Source: Epiperipatus broadwayi | Taxonomy: Eukaryota; Onychophora; Udeonychophora; Euonychophora; Peripatidae | Direction of reading: 5' to 3' | NCBI GenBank assembly: GCA_028023455.1 | Contig: JAQFVV010000049.1 | Location: forward strand, 4,065,649-4,129,648 | DNA: 64,000 bases | Part shown: positions 32,900-45,186 of the stretch, one piece after another | Position numbering within the stretch: the first letter of the stretch is position 1 | Layout of the letters: every line of letters begins with the position of its first letter | The notes under the pieces: generated by a model | What the model saw: the letters and a program-made list of their open reading frames with translations, nothing else | Told to the model about the DNA's origin: nothing | Databases searched by the model: none | Position numbers and translations under genes: made by a program

Positions 32900-35010
32900 T
32901 ATACATACCATCAGCTGTAATAGTTATAGTTGAACACCTTTAGATGCTTTAAGGTGTTAAATGACAGTAAGAAACTAAGACCAGGAAACCTATGTGGTGG
33001 CACAAAGAACTGCGAAAGCAAACAATAAGATGGAACAGCACTTAGAGAAATTAGATTGAAATCCATTAAGAGAACTCATGAGTTACAACCCAGGCATAAA
33101 ATAATATATATAGACATGGAAAGGGCCATTGTCTTATTGTTGTGCATTATTCTGTAGAATTCTAGCTTATTTTAAAAGATTCTGTATTTTTCTGCTTTGT
33201 TTTATTTCTGACCCTGCCTAAAATTCTACCTAATGCCTGTGAAGAATAAATAAAAATGTTAACTATACCTCCACTATGTGTGAGTAGTCAGGCATTGGCT
33301 TTTCCACAATCATCAGTGTAGTTGGCATTCTGAAAAGTTCCGTCAAAAATATAGATCACTTCCTACCATATCCATGTCAGTCCAAAGATATCAGACCCAT
33401 CTACCATTCTGTGCAGAAGTCCTGAAGTCATCATTTTATTAACAGTAAAAATGCTTTCATTTTATTCCAAAGTTTAATTGTAACTCAATTATATTTAATA
33501 TATCTTCTTAACTAGTCTTAACTTCATCAATTATCTATACCATATTATTAATGTTAAATCTGCTGGCTTAATTATTTAAATAATTTAGAAATCTATATTT
33601 TGCATTTTATTTCTGTATTAGCTTGAATGATGGAGGGAGTTAAATTTTGATTGATTTTAGGTGTTTATGCTTCTTTGCTCTCTAAGTCCCAAGAAATGGA
33701 GCATGCTGAGAAGATGCCAAGTCTAAAACTCTTAATTGTTTTTCTTAGTTTATTTTATTTCTTCCCCCATTATGTCAAAGAAGATCATATATTAAATTCT
33801 TAGAATTATGCATAGAATTAAAGAAGGGTGGCAAGCATATTTCTACTCAATTAAGTTATAAATTATTTTGTTGTTTATCATATTGCTCTGTATATATGTA
33901 ACCTAACCTAAGTATTAGAAAATAATTTTATTAATGGTACTCATAATAAAATATGTTGATTCAGTTTAAATTGTTACTTCACATACTGCTAAATTAATAA
34001 TGCTCTTTTGATAAAAATGATTCTCTGAAATGAATACCCCATGTAAATGCAGTAATATCTACAATTCAATAGTTTATTATGTAAGAAGTAAGATTCCTAA
34101 AGTCATCCAAATGTATATTGCATGTTTTTCAATGAAATATAATATCCTTGTAAATTAAAACCACAATCCATGTAAAAGTTATGTAAAGAATAATGGATTG
34201 TACTATCAGCTTATTTCAGGAGTAAATAATTCCCCCAAGACTTAAATATTGTTTAAATAGATTTAGAATTTTAGATTATTAAAATAGTTATTGTGGATGG
34301 GCTTAATTATAAAATGAATTATACATTGTTCACTGGGAATGCTTATGGTTTATATACAAAATATGTTTCATAATGTGTATTCCTGTGGGTGGAAGGCTTA
34401 ATAATTTGTTTATGTTTCTATATATATTTGCATTCCTGCCTCCATATAAGTGTGGCAATGGTTGTATCATTATTGTTCAACTTTGTCATATATTCTCTGT
34501 GTGGTCCATATGCCATACAGTCAAACTGCATGACAGCAGACCAGACACTGTGTGCCTGGGTTCCTAATCCATAGATTAGCACAGATCTAGTTTCCATAGA
34601 GGCTGGAGATTCCTTGTGACCCCAAATTCTATATTTAGCACATCTTCACTCTCTTCACTAGAATGCACTCTTGGTTAAAAGCAGATGCACCTCTGTGGGC
34701 AGAGATATCCACTCTTTAGCAGTGAATAATACCTTCAGATTGCTAAGCCGATCATCCTCATTTTATGTACCATTGACCCCTCTCACATAAGTAGTACCAA
34801 AATTCTCAAGTAATGTTTGTCTTTAGCCTTCACCTGCATTAAGCCGCAACTCTGGGTGACCTGAACTTGAACCCATACACAAGTTGTACCATTTAAATAA
34901 ATATGTTCTTAACTGTTACATTCAAACCTAGAATGGGCTGATAGAGCCTGAATCATTATTGTAAGCCACCACCACTTTCTGTAATACTATGTAAAGCCAG
35001 TAGATCAATA
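32900..35010. other. Less AT-rich 2-kb stretch, unassigned
   Basis: Patches at 32,930-33,440, 33,620-33,740 and 34,400-34,900 have visibly higher G+C. Frames are closed by stops apart from two overlapping ~60-codon ORFs at 34,373-34,574 without known motifs. GGTTCAAGTTC (minus strand, near 34,870) resembles a B box but no A box partner is clear. Possibly ancient repeats or untranslated exon material. Confidence 0.3.
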
Positions 35011-35559
35011 TAATCTAATCTTTTATAAGCTACTCTCTGTATTATTTTAGTTTCATAATAAAACATATATTATTCTTGTTAACTAAGCATACATCTTTAT
35101 TGTGAGTCAGAACTATTAATTAGTCATTATATATATATATCACTTACTAAGTCAATTAATGGCAAGACAAACACATCCATGGTTTTGCATCTCATAGATA
35201 TAATATTAGTTCTGTAACATTATAAAAATGATTAAACCAAAAAAATCATACCAATAATGGTAATATAAATAAGTTAATGTAAGGCTTAAAGGTGCTGATG
35301 TAATGTTGGAAGTTATGGAGAAGCCTGACAGAGACCATATTTGAGCCCTGAACTACATCATGTTGTATGAAGGAAGGAGCTGTGTGGCATCAAGGATGTT
35401 AATTAGGTGGTTGAGGTAGGAAGCCTGGGTAGAGATTTAAACTAGGAACATGGGGGTAACCCTGTGTCTACTGGTTGACAATGTCTGCTCAGTCTTTCAG
35501 TCTTGTTGTCTGATTATACAATCTTGACCATTACAATATTTTTTTAAATGTCATAGCAT
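35011..35559. other. No recognisable feature
   Basis: Intergenic-type sequence; a less AT-rich patch at 35,280-35,520 has no identified partner. Confidence 0.4.
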
Positions 35560-35645
35560 TGGCTGGGATGTGAACCCACAACCCGGGCAACTGCCTGCAA
35601 GTGCAAGGCAGTCGCGCTGACCTCTCGACCACCAATACAAGACTA
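35560..35645 (-). repeat. tRNA-derived SINE head
   Basis: On the minus strand: GTGGTCGAGAGGTCAGCGCG (A-box region, type II tRNA-like), a 7-bp anticodon-like hairpin ACTGCCT/AGGCAGT with a 9-nt loop, then GGGTTCACATCCC (B box plus T-stem). Layout follows Leu/Ser-type tRNAs. The oversized anticodon loop and poor acceptor pairing argue against a functional tRNA. It is the most G+C-rich short stretch nearby and unlike the 15.5-kb SINE head, so it is a second SINE family. Confidence 0.65.
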
Positions 35646-35671
35646 CAATATATATTTTGTTGTAGAATTCT

Positions 35672-35701
35672 CTGAAGAAGACTACATATGAATGGTTGAA
35701 A
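35672..35701 (+). ncRNA. Hammerhead-like motif near SINE head
   Basis: CTGAAGA, A, GACTA, loop CATATGAA, TGGTT, GAAA. Stem II forms 5 pairs with wobbles. It lies 27 bp beyond the tRNA-like head but on the opposite strand, so the two may be the meeting arms of a further broken inverted dimer. Confidence 0.35.
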
Positions 35702-36489
35702 TATATTAAATTACAGAGTATTGTTTATTACTTATTAAAGTACATAATAAAGATTTAAATATTAGTGAACACATACCAAAATGCATATTAAAAAATAAGT
35801 ATTAAGTGAATATTCTCATTCTAATACATTATTTAGGATGATTTGTAAATAGTCTCAAATTGAATAAATGGGCGTTGATAAAAAGAAAGTAAAATTGTAT
35901 TTGCAAGTTTATTAAAATGATAAATTATGTCTGCTTGAGTAATGTATTACAACAAGAATATTATGTGATATTAATATAATTTTACACATTTAAAAATTAT
36001 TTGCATGCTGTTGAAATTAGTAATGTCAAGAATATATATATTGCTCATAAGCACACATTTATATAAAAAAAACTTTTGTTTTGATGAAGCAAACTATTTC
36101 ATTGAATTATTTTAAAATGAAAAGGTTATCCATCCTTAATACATTATATTGTATTAATCATATAATAAAAAGTTTAACAGAGAAAAATAAAACTTTTAAG
36201 TGATCAATAGCATTTTTTCGTTTCCTAATGTAAACAACAGAAATAATAAAAGACTGATTGAATTGAAAATTTGTCAATAAAAAGTAGGTGAAGTATGACA
36301 ATGCTTTTTGTTTTTGATTTAGAAAATGTTTTGGTAGTTTCTAAGTCATTCTTGAATGATTATATGATAATTTTATTAAGGCATTAATTGTAAGTTATTT
36401 TAAAGATTAGAAATTGTGTGTTTTTTTTTAAATATTTAAAACAATAATAAAAATCTGATACAAACGGTCATCCGCTTTGCTATATATAT
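35702..36489. other. No recognisable feature
   Basis: AT-rich sequence, no supported feature. Confidence 0.45.
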
Positions 36490-37033
36490 AATTAACAAGT
36501 TAAAAATATTGTAAAGTTGAAGCGGTATCAATTTAGTTTCTCTCACAGCCATTTTGAAATCTAAAGACTAGCCAAACCATTTCTGACACATCCAACTGAT
36601 AAATAACATAAATATTGAATAAAAGTAACTGTAAATTCATATTTTAAAAATTATAAGCTAGTAAAAATAGTGTTTTATTTCATATGACCATATAGTATAA
36701 TCTTTTAGTATTTGGAAATGATGAGCTTGGTTTGATCAGACTTCTGCATCTTGAATCCTTTGGATCAATCAAACCATCCTACCCCTCCCTGCATATTTTG
36801 ACACTTTGTGCCATCGTATTTCAAATGTTTTATGAAGGTAAATTTAAAAAAAAAAAAACCAATAAAATAAAACATATTATTTTTACTACCTTATAATTTC
36901 TAAAATATGAATTTAAAGTATTTTTATTTAATATTTATGTCATTTATCACTTGAATGTGTTAGCCGTGGTTTTTAGATTTCAAAATGGCCATCAGTGCAA
37001 ACTAAATCAGGAACGATGAAATATACATACAAG
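36490..37033. repeat. Foldback element with ~175-bp terminal inverted repeats
   Basis: Left arm about 36,510-36,690 and right arm about 36,858-37,030 are reverse complements with ~80-90% match by eye: CCATTTTGAAATCTAAA near 36,550 pairs with TTTAGATTTCAAAATGG near 36,975; GATAAATAACATAAATATT pairs with the mirrored block near 36,940. The loop of ~165 bp contains a less AT-rich segment. Non-coding; resembles a long-TIR MITE. Confidence 0.75.
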
Positions 37034-38479
37034 GTGAGAAATTAAGTCTGTTGTTTTATATTGGATAGCAATTAATGATCTCAAAGCTTGTGTTTAAAAT
37101 AATAAACATTAAAATCTACCTACTATTAATTAACATGTATTTTATCCACATTTACTGTTTACTAGATCGATAATCTAACAGAGATTGACATGTTTACTAG
37201 TTTATGAAAATTTGTAAATGAGATGACTACTATCTTTACTTTGCATGATGCATTTTCAATGTTACATTTCTGATCAAAATATAATGCATATATGTGCACA
37301 TAGATTTACACTTCAAAAATAAAATACATCTTTACTTTGGTTAGAAATGGACCTATATATGAGATTCTCTATAGTAATTACCATCAATACTATAATTTTT
37401 AATCATATTATTCACTATTATGATCATTAAAAAAAAAATGTGATTTTTTTTTTTTAAAAAGCAACCACTTTTTTTATAAAATTCAGTTGGAAAATGGTAA
37501 CCATTTTGTAAGTTTGATAATGTCATAAAATAGTTATTTCATTAAAGCTGTGTATTCTAAAAACAAAATGGCAACATTCATTCTAAAGATGTACCATAGA
37601 GTTATTCATTATACAGTAAACAATATTATGATTTGATTATAAGATTAATGTACTTTATTTAAATTTTATCTAGTTACTTTGCAAAATAATCAATGCTTTC
37701 TTTTATGACATATCCATAGTAAAGATTTTCATATTTTTTGGCTCCAATTTTTTAAAAAAAAAGCCAATTTCATTCAGCGCAATGTAATCAAGAATACACT
37801 TTGACCATGCACAACAACAAATTGTATTAATATTTAGTTATAAAATGTGTATATTAGCTAAACTATATTCATTCAATCAATCTTATGAATTAAAATTTTT
37901 ATGAACATTATTTTACCAGCAATAAAAATATGATAGTAATAGTTATCATAATTGTAAGTTATTTTGAGCGAAAAAAGATTTTATGTTTTCTGCAATTACT
38001 AATTAACTTTATACGATCAAAGGTTACTAAACATAAACTTAAAATGTCATTTATTTTTTTGAATTTTGAATCAATAATCACATAATTTGTTTGTGAATTG
38101 AGATAATAGATGATTTTATTATAAACATAGATCACTAAAAGAGAAAAAAAATCATTTACATATATTATTAAAAGTATCATAATCAACTCCATATTGCATT
38201 TCATTATCTAAACTGCATTTAATTCAATTCATTTATATAAAATAAAACTGTGTGGAGTAGATTTTTGCCCCAGCTGAAAATTTTTTTAAACCAATAAGGC
38301 CTTACTCCCATGAATCATTAATTGCAAAAACAGACAGCTAACATTATTAGAACATCATCAATAAAAAGTAAAAAAAAATCAAATATGAGTGTTTACTCAT
38401 TACTGATAAAAAAAAGTTAAAGATAATGTTTTTTTTCTCTTATGGCAAAAAAAACCCATCAAAATAACTAAAATTGATT
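37034..38479. other. No recognisable feature
   Basis: AT-rich with homopolymer runs; a 5' LTR for the following gypsy remnant was looked for here and not found with confidence. Confidence 0.4.
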
Positions 38480-38639
38480 TATTAAAAGTGTTTGATCAAG
38501 CCTAGCCTGAAAATTATCATTATACATGGATTGGAGGCTTTTCTATATGCACGCTAATCAAATTAAACATTGCAAATAAAAATTATCAACATTTGCATCT
38601 GTCTGTGAATCTCAAACATAGAACAGACAGAAGTCTCTA

Positions 38640-39145
38640 TTGTAATTTTTTTTGCCCAAGACCCTTAATAATAATGTAGAGATATTACTTCAATCTCTGT
38701 ATGCAAGGAAGGCAGAGAAAATGATTTTGCCACTAAACTCAGAAAACTATCCCTTAATTGTAACTTTAATGGATTCTTAAATGAAGCTCTGAATGTCCAT
38801 TTCATGTGTGGAATGAAAAAATACAATCTTGGAATAAAGCTATTGATGGTCCCTGGTATTATGTTTGAATCAGCTGCCTCTCAAAAGACCCTAGCTGAGT
38901 CAACAGCAAGTCAAGTGAATCCATACAAGAAAATGTATTACAGTGTCGTATTCATCAATTAGAAAATTGGATCAAACAACTACACAGATGACAATGAATA
39001 AATTGCCCAAATAAATGGGCATACAGAAGTGAAAAACTTTGTGGTAGGTGTAAAAAAGCAAAACATGGACACACAGAATGTTCACACTGAGATCTAGTGT
39101 GTGGACTTTTTAAGCACATAGGTCACATTATAAGCTGCTTGTTTT
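38640..39145 (+). pseudogene. Gypsy Gag remnant with CCHC zinc knuckles
   Basis: FATKLRKLSLNCNF, NEALNVHFMCGM, IKLLMVPG and ESAASQKTLAES (about 38,725-38,910) follow the Ty3/gypsy Gag pattern (FxxxLRxLAxxCxF ... FVxGL ... LL ... AxxxExA). At 39,037 onward lies CGRCKKAKHGHTEC, a C-x2-C-x4-H-x4-C knuckle, then a second decayed knuckle (CGLFKHIGH). Stops split the frame. Gag forms the particle and the knuckles bind RNA in intact elements. Confidence 0.7.
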
Positions 39146-39239
39146 TTTAAAAAAGCAAGTCACTCAGGAATAATTGAAGTGTCCATTCCAAAAAGCCAGA
39201 AGGGCAATGTAAAATCAAATAAAAATCAACAATGCTATT

Positions 39240-39560
39240 ATAAATAATCTGAGAGACATTGATTCAACTTTCATAAGCAGAATTATTATTAATGATAGGT
39301 CAATAATGATGGAACTGGACACTGGGTTTGCAATGTCTATTGTGTTAAAAAATATTTGTGATATCATTAATAGAAAACTGCATCATAGGATTAGAGTGAT
39401 TATTGACTATCAAGCCAATCAAATATCATTGTTGATTCAAACAAGAGTTAAAGATATTATGCCTACTAAAATAATTTATTAGCCTTTTGTTGTGTCTGTG
39501 ATAAGCATAGCAATTTAGTTTAATCACTTGGGCATTACAGTGATTAAAGTGAACTAGCTC
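39240..39560 (+). pseudogene. Gypsy aspartic protease remnant
   Basis: FISRIIINDRSIMMELDTGFAM contains the retroviral-type protease active-site triad DTG at about 39,318-39,326, preceded by the usual short beta strand and followed by TRVKDIMPTK. A stop follows near 39,480 and the LLGRDW-like end is not clear. Confidence 0.7.
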
Positions 39561-39639
39561 ACAAATAAAATCAAAAAGGGCCTAACCTGAAGTAACTGAT
39601 AGTAAACTGGGTTTGAATCCTAAAACAATACATGTAAAT

Positions 39640-39932
39640 ATAAATATTAAAATGTGGTTTGGTCCTCAAGTCCTATGCCATATGTTCAGGAGCATCCAAG
39701 CATCAAATGGATTCCAGCAGCTATGATCAAGTTTCAAACAGTAGATGGACAACAACACTGCAGGTACAGAAACCAGCTCAAATTGAATTATATGACATTA
39801 AACAACAATAATGATTCAACAGCCAATAGTAATGATTTACCATCCAACAGTGAAGAGACTACAAAATGCAAAGGCATTGGGTCTGCTGATGAAGTCATTG
39901 AAACAGATTCAAAATATTTTGTGGCTATGTAA
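39640..39932 (+). pseudogene. Gypsy integrase C-terminal (GPY/F-like) remnant
   Basis: SIKWIPAAMIKFQTVDGQQ then CRYRNQLKLN resembles the end of Ty3/gypsy integrases (kWipGvI ... vdG ... wrRHxDQLr). Followed by an Asn/Ser/Thr-rich tail to TAA at 39,932. Position ~100 bp after the protease remnant demonstrates the internal deletion. Confidence 0.6.
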
Positions 39933-39940
39933 AACAAAAA

Positions 39941-40489
39941 ATGGTGGATTGTTAAGGAAAATATTATATAATTTTTTTAATCTTTTAGAATATTTTTACA
40001 TAGTATATATATATCAACATGTTAGTATTTTCTTAATAAAATGCTTAGTAAAATTTGTATTCATTAATTAATACATTTTCAATTTGAATTTATTTTTAAA
40101 TCAATTTTTTATATTTGAAATTTAAATAATAAATTAATTTTTTCCATATAAAAACCTATTATAATTGTTTATTTTATGGAGCACTTTGGAGGACCAATTG
40201 CCATTCATAATTGGGGTAAGGGTGTGTATATATTTTCATGAAGATAAATCCACTAATGTAGGATAGTTGTCAGACATTGAAAACTGTAATCTATTATACT
40301 TAACAAGGATATATTAACTGAAATAAACATATATTGTGAAAGAATTAGTTTCTTCTTAGTTTATGTTGGATAGTGATTAAGAATATTTAAGCTTTTATTT
40401 GTGATCAAGTGTTTTAAAATCTACCATTCTTTATTTAGAAGGATTTGTTTTACTAGCATTTATTATTAGTTATTGAATTAAGTTAGGTT
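39941..40489. other. Possible 3' LTR region, unconfirmed
   Basis: TGTTAAGG begins at about 39,953, right after the integrase remnant, which is where a 3' LTR would start (TG...). Without a matching 5' copy the call cannot be made. Some resemblance of 40,370-40,430 to 37,060-37,120 (TTGGATAG, AAAATCTACC) is noted but weak. Confidence 0.25.
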
Positions 40490-41035
40490 ATAATGGATAA
40501 AAATAATGCAAGTTTATCTGTGGACACAAAAATAATAGTGGGAATTAAGATCTAATGCAATATTTGAAGAAGATGCACAAGAAATTTAGTAAAATGCTTG
40601 GTGAACTTTCCAAATTTAATAGGTTAAATGTTAAATTTGAGGCTTTTAGTATTAAATAAATCGAAAGCTGATATTAAAGAATTTAATATGAATGTAAGAA
40701 ATGTAATATAGATTATGAGATTGAGATACTAAATATGAATTTTGATGAATCTAAAAATGATTCAGATGCTAAGCTGAATGAATTCAGAGCTGATTTTAAT
40801 GAGTTTATCAGAAAATTTGATGATATGACTCATAGAAATGCCAGATTTGTTGAATTAATAATTAAATTTGAAGTGTATTTGGCTGTAAGATGTGAGGCCA
40901 AACTTAAGGAATCTAAAACAGATTCAGATGTCAAATTTATTAAATTAGGTATTAAATTAGATGAAGTGAAGATTGAATCTAAAGTTGCATCTATAGAAAA
41001 TAATAAAAGTAAGAGTTTTATGTAGAGGATAATCT
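40490..41035 (+). pseudogene. Degenerate coiled-coil ORF, unrecognised
   Basis: From MDKNNASL (40,493) a decayed reading continues as heptad-like, Lys/Glu/Phe-rich sequence; the last part is open as a 96-codon ORF (40,735-41,025). Phrases such as AKLNEFRADFNEF and VKFIKLGIKLDEVKIE recur with similar spacing, suggesting internal repeats of a coiled coil. It could belong to a retroelement Gag-like protein or a captured gene. No catalytic motif. Confidence 0.35.
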
Positions 41036-41235
41036 TTTGAATATTAGTAAAGAGAATAATATATATTAATAATAAGAAATATTTAGATATTTACTAGTAA
41101 TGTTAGTAAAGTTGATTAATGTTTATTACCACATGATACAGCTAATTTTGGGATATTTATTAAAGATATGATTACCTTCATATCTTCATTAAGTGATTTG
41201 TTGTGAAAACTTATAAAATAAACTGTAGTAATTTG

Positions 41236-41598
<363 letters not shown>

Positions 41599-42754
41599 AA
41601 GAATGATAAAGATAAGTATAAGAGATTGTGTTATGGGCCAACTGATGTATGCTGATTCAGTGTGAAATGTGCATCTTGGGGATTATAGATGTTTTTCCTA
41701 TGTCTTTGGTCATATGATTATGATTACATTCCTCCAAAAGGTGTTAAAAGCAGATAGAAACTAGTCGCTACCTTGCGTGAGAGTGATGTAATGAAAATGG
41801 TACTTCAGAAATATTATTCATTATTATCTTCATATATATATATATGAGTTGCAGAAAGACAGTTTTATATGATATTAATTTAAAAAGAAAAAACTATTAT
41901 GAATTAAGTGAAATAAATGAGAGTTATAGAGGATAATTTTGAATACTTTATTAAGTAATAATAAGACCTTATAAATTTATTACACCTGTAAGAGAATATT
42001 ATACTAGAAAACATGATCGGTGGAAAATATTTGAAAGTAAATAAAACATTGTAAGAAAGTCTGGTTCGTCTCATTTATAAGCAATGGCAACAGAGCTAAT
42101 GGTATTTATTTAGTATAATGTTGCAATAAATTAAAAATTAAATCATTTTATCAAGATATGCTATTTTTGATTTTGTCAATTTTGACAATACTGAATATTG
42201 GAATAGATATAATTACTCATATAAAATGGTAATGAAAAATATGAATAGTTATGGATGAAATAATACTAATTATCCTGAAAAATTTTGTATGGTATAAAGC
42301 GTCTATATTTATAAAGAATAAGGAAATTGAACATCTATTCATAATATGGAGAATTATTTTAATATGATCGTTGATTTATTTTATAAATATCCGGTTAAAC
42401 TAGAGGAGAATAAATTAAATAAATACAATTTCTGTATATTTTCATTTTTATAATAGTTATTTAGAGAAGTGATTGACGTAAAGCAGAAGATCCAATAGCT
42501 ACCATTTTATTATGAATTGAAAGATTGATGTTAATAATCTTTACTTCATAAAAGAATAATTGTATTAGTTCACACAAATTACTTAGTTTATTTATTAATA
42601 GATTTAGTTTATATTTAAATAATAGTTGTTTAAATCCCATGGCATGCTTTAATGAATAAATATTTTATATCACATCTTAGTTAAATAAAGTAATTTAATA
42701 TAATGAAGATAATATTTGAATACAAGTATAATTTATATATTTCGAGTTTAGATG
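41599..42754. other. No recognisable feature
   Basis: AT-rich; nothing supported. Confidence 0.45.
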
Positions 42755-43230
42755 TAATTATAAAGATTTGAACATAGACTTGCACGCTTCTTTCAGCTGT
42801 CCATTCTATATCATACAACCAATACACATAAGCACACACATGTAAAAAAGATATTTCATAATAAACCAGCACCCATCAGGTGGTCCAGATCATCAACTCC
42901 CACACACATCTATAATCAATGCTCAGATTATATTAAGATAGTGAATCATCAAACTTTAATGGACAGACTTCGATCTACTTTATCCTCCAGCACTTAAGCA
43001 TGCGCATTAAAGTTTGAAGATTTGCTATCTTAATATAAAATGAGCACTTATTATATATATGCATGAGAGATAATGATCTGGATCAATTGATGAATGTAGG
43101 TTTAGTAATATTTATATTGGAGATCATTTATATTTTTCACGTGTGTGTGATCATGTGTATTAGTTGTATGAGATAGAGTGGAAGAATGAAGGGAGCTTGA
43201 AAGTCTGAATTCAAACCCCTATAATTATAA
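42755..43230. mobile_element. Repeat family A, inverted dimer with 9-bp direct repeats
   Basis: TAATTATAA occurs at 42,755-42,763 and 43,222-43,230. Between them two family-A units meet head-to-head near 42,990: CTTAATATA...TTTAATGGACAGACTTC on the left, AAGCATGCGCATTAAAGTTT on the right. Outer ends have the AACATAGACTTGC / GAAAGTCTGAATTC pair, and the shared interior contains GATCTGGATCAATTGATGA-type sequence. The short AT-only direct repeat is weaker evidence than the TSDs at 15.4 or 22.2 kb. Confidence 0.7.
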
Positions 43231-43734
43231 TGAAGATCATAAATGGTTTAGTGCTATTTAATAATAAAAGTATAGAATAGTTGGCTTTAAATCAAAGTTA
43301 ATTAAGATAATAAGAGTAAACGTGAGTTTTATATTAAATGAAGTAATTAATACTTTATTAAATAAAAGTGACATAATTTAAAATGTTTTCCAGCATATAA
43401 TAAAAGAGAAAATTATCTGTCTTTATAATTTATTGTTACATACTCACTAAAGTAATTAATCTATATTAATTTTAATTATATGAAAGTCAATGGGAGGTAT
43501 TGAAATTTTCCCTTTCTTAAAAGAATAATTTGTTATTAAAATTAAATTAAACTTAGGCTTTATAAAATTAATTAATTAAAATCTTATTAAATATATTGTT
43601 AATCTTATGCTATGATAAAAATTTGGTATAAGTCAAGAAAAAAATTTACGTGGGAGGAAGGCACACGTAACGTGTGATGATCTTTCTAAATACAATAGTA
43701 AATTAGCAATGTTATATTGCTAAGACTACTAATA
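43231..43734. other. No recognisable feature
   Basis: AT-rich sequence. Confidence 0.45.
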
Positions 43735-44050
43735 TATGGTATGGCTGAAGATCTCTCAGCCCCATATAGCTATTTGAGTTGGTTAGCTGGGTTTGAAGAC
43801 ATATAGGTGTCTAAAAATTTCAGATTTACCACTCAATAGATAACTTTTAGTTAAATGCTGGCTTTGGGTTGGTGTTTTTAGATCTAGTGTCTGAACCTAT
43901 CCTAGAACCTCTCTGAGGAGTGCCAGAGCACGAAACCATGGTCAGAGGTTTTTTGGGGGGGGGGAGGAATCCTGACAGATATATTTTAAATGCTTTCTCT
44001 AGCTAAGCATTTATCACAAAGCTTGTTGAGGAATTGGCAATCCTCATTGT
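43735..44050 (+). repeat. Repeat family C, single unit
   Basis: GAAGATCTCTCAGCCC, CATATAGCTATTTGAG, GGGTTTGAAGACATATAGG, TTTTTAGATCTAGTGTC and AGCTTGTTGAG match the 54.56-54.85 kb unit along ~300 bp. Contains a run of ten G (43,955-43,964). Non-coding. Confidence 0.75.
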
Positions 44051-45186
44051 TTACAATAGTAAATATATCTTAAAATTTTTATTGGCTTATTATTGATATA
44101 AAATTATTTTAGTTTTATACCCTATAGAATGATCTTTATGATACCAAGTTATCTTTTCTATATTATAATTTTTAAGATTTTTGTGTCTCTTAAAATTGCT
44201 GTAAAATAATTAGTAAATTTTAATGTACACGTGCACATTAAGTTAAACTAGTAAAAGGCAAAACAATAAAAACACAATATTTTAATATGTATATGAATGA
44301 TTTAATGTAAAGTTAATAAGGCAATAGTCATGCTAGTTTATGTGCTATAGTGAAATGATTTGCAGTAGTAACACAATTTTAATGTAATGTTTGAATGTTT
44401 GTGTGCACATATGTTTACCCTGTGCTCCTTTTATCTACAGTGAATTTAAAAAGATATTATTTAAAAAGTTTTAAATTTTAAGTTATTATTTTAATTTTAA
44501 AATAAAAGATCGTTTATTATAGAGAACAAATGAAATAAAATGATTTATTTTAATATTTGGAATTTAAATAATTATTTTAATATTTATAATCTGTATACTT
44601 AAATTTTTTTGGAAATCTGTAATATTATTTTAAAATATTAATTAAAATATTATTTGTAATTTTTAAAACAATTTTTATCTTAAAGATTTCTGCACTCATA
44701 TGCAAATTTGTGGGTGTTGATTAAAACCAAGGAGATTTTGATATGAAGGATAAAATGTGATAAATTTGAGTGATGATAATGTTCTAATCAATCACATGAG
44801 TAGAAGCTTATCTCAATCTCTCCTTTTCATTTGTTGTTTGCCTGCTGGTATAAACTCAGCATGGTTTTATATAAAATAGTTATATTGGATTGTTATTATA
44901 TTATCATGCAGTGTTAGAGAAAATATTTTATTGAGCGTTTGCCCCAGATCTTTTTAAGATTGTCACTAAGAATAATATAATTATGCAACATTGGAATAAA
45001 TAAAAAATAAACAAACAGATGCAATTATAATATTTTTTTTATAAATTGACAAACCTGCTAAATTATTCAAGGGAATGTTGTTCATCTTATTACTTATCTT
45101 TTAAAAATAGAAAATAAATTCTTTTGTATAATTTATTATATGAATACCTATATACTAGATTTATTGTATTAAACAAAATTTTATTG
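44051..45186. other. No recognisable feature
   Basis: AT-rich; nothing supported. Confidence 0.45.

Larger units (their letters stand above)
38480..39940 (+). mobile_element. Ty3/gypsy LTR-retrotransposon remnant, internally deleted
   Basis: Gag, zinc knuckles and aspartic protease are followed directly by the extreme C-terminus of integrase; RT, RNase H and the integrase core are absent (normally ~3 kb). All parts are on the plus strand in the canonical gag-PR-...-IN order. No LTR pair could be established. Decayed by many stops. Confidence 0.7.

Noticed and set aside
35560-35645. Functional tRNA gene
   Set aside because: Anticodon arm is too long (7-bp stem, 9-nt loop) and the acceptor ends pair poorly; better explained as a SINE head.
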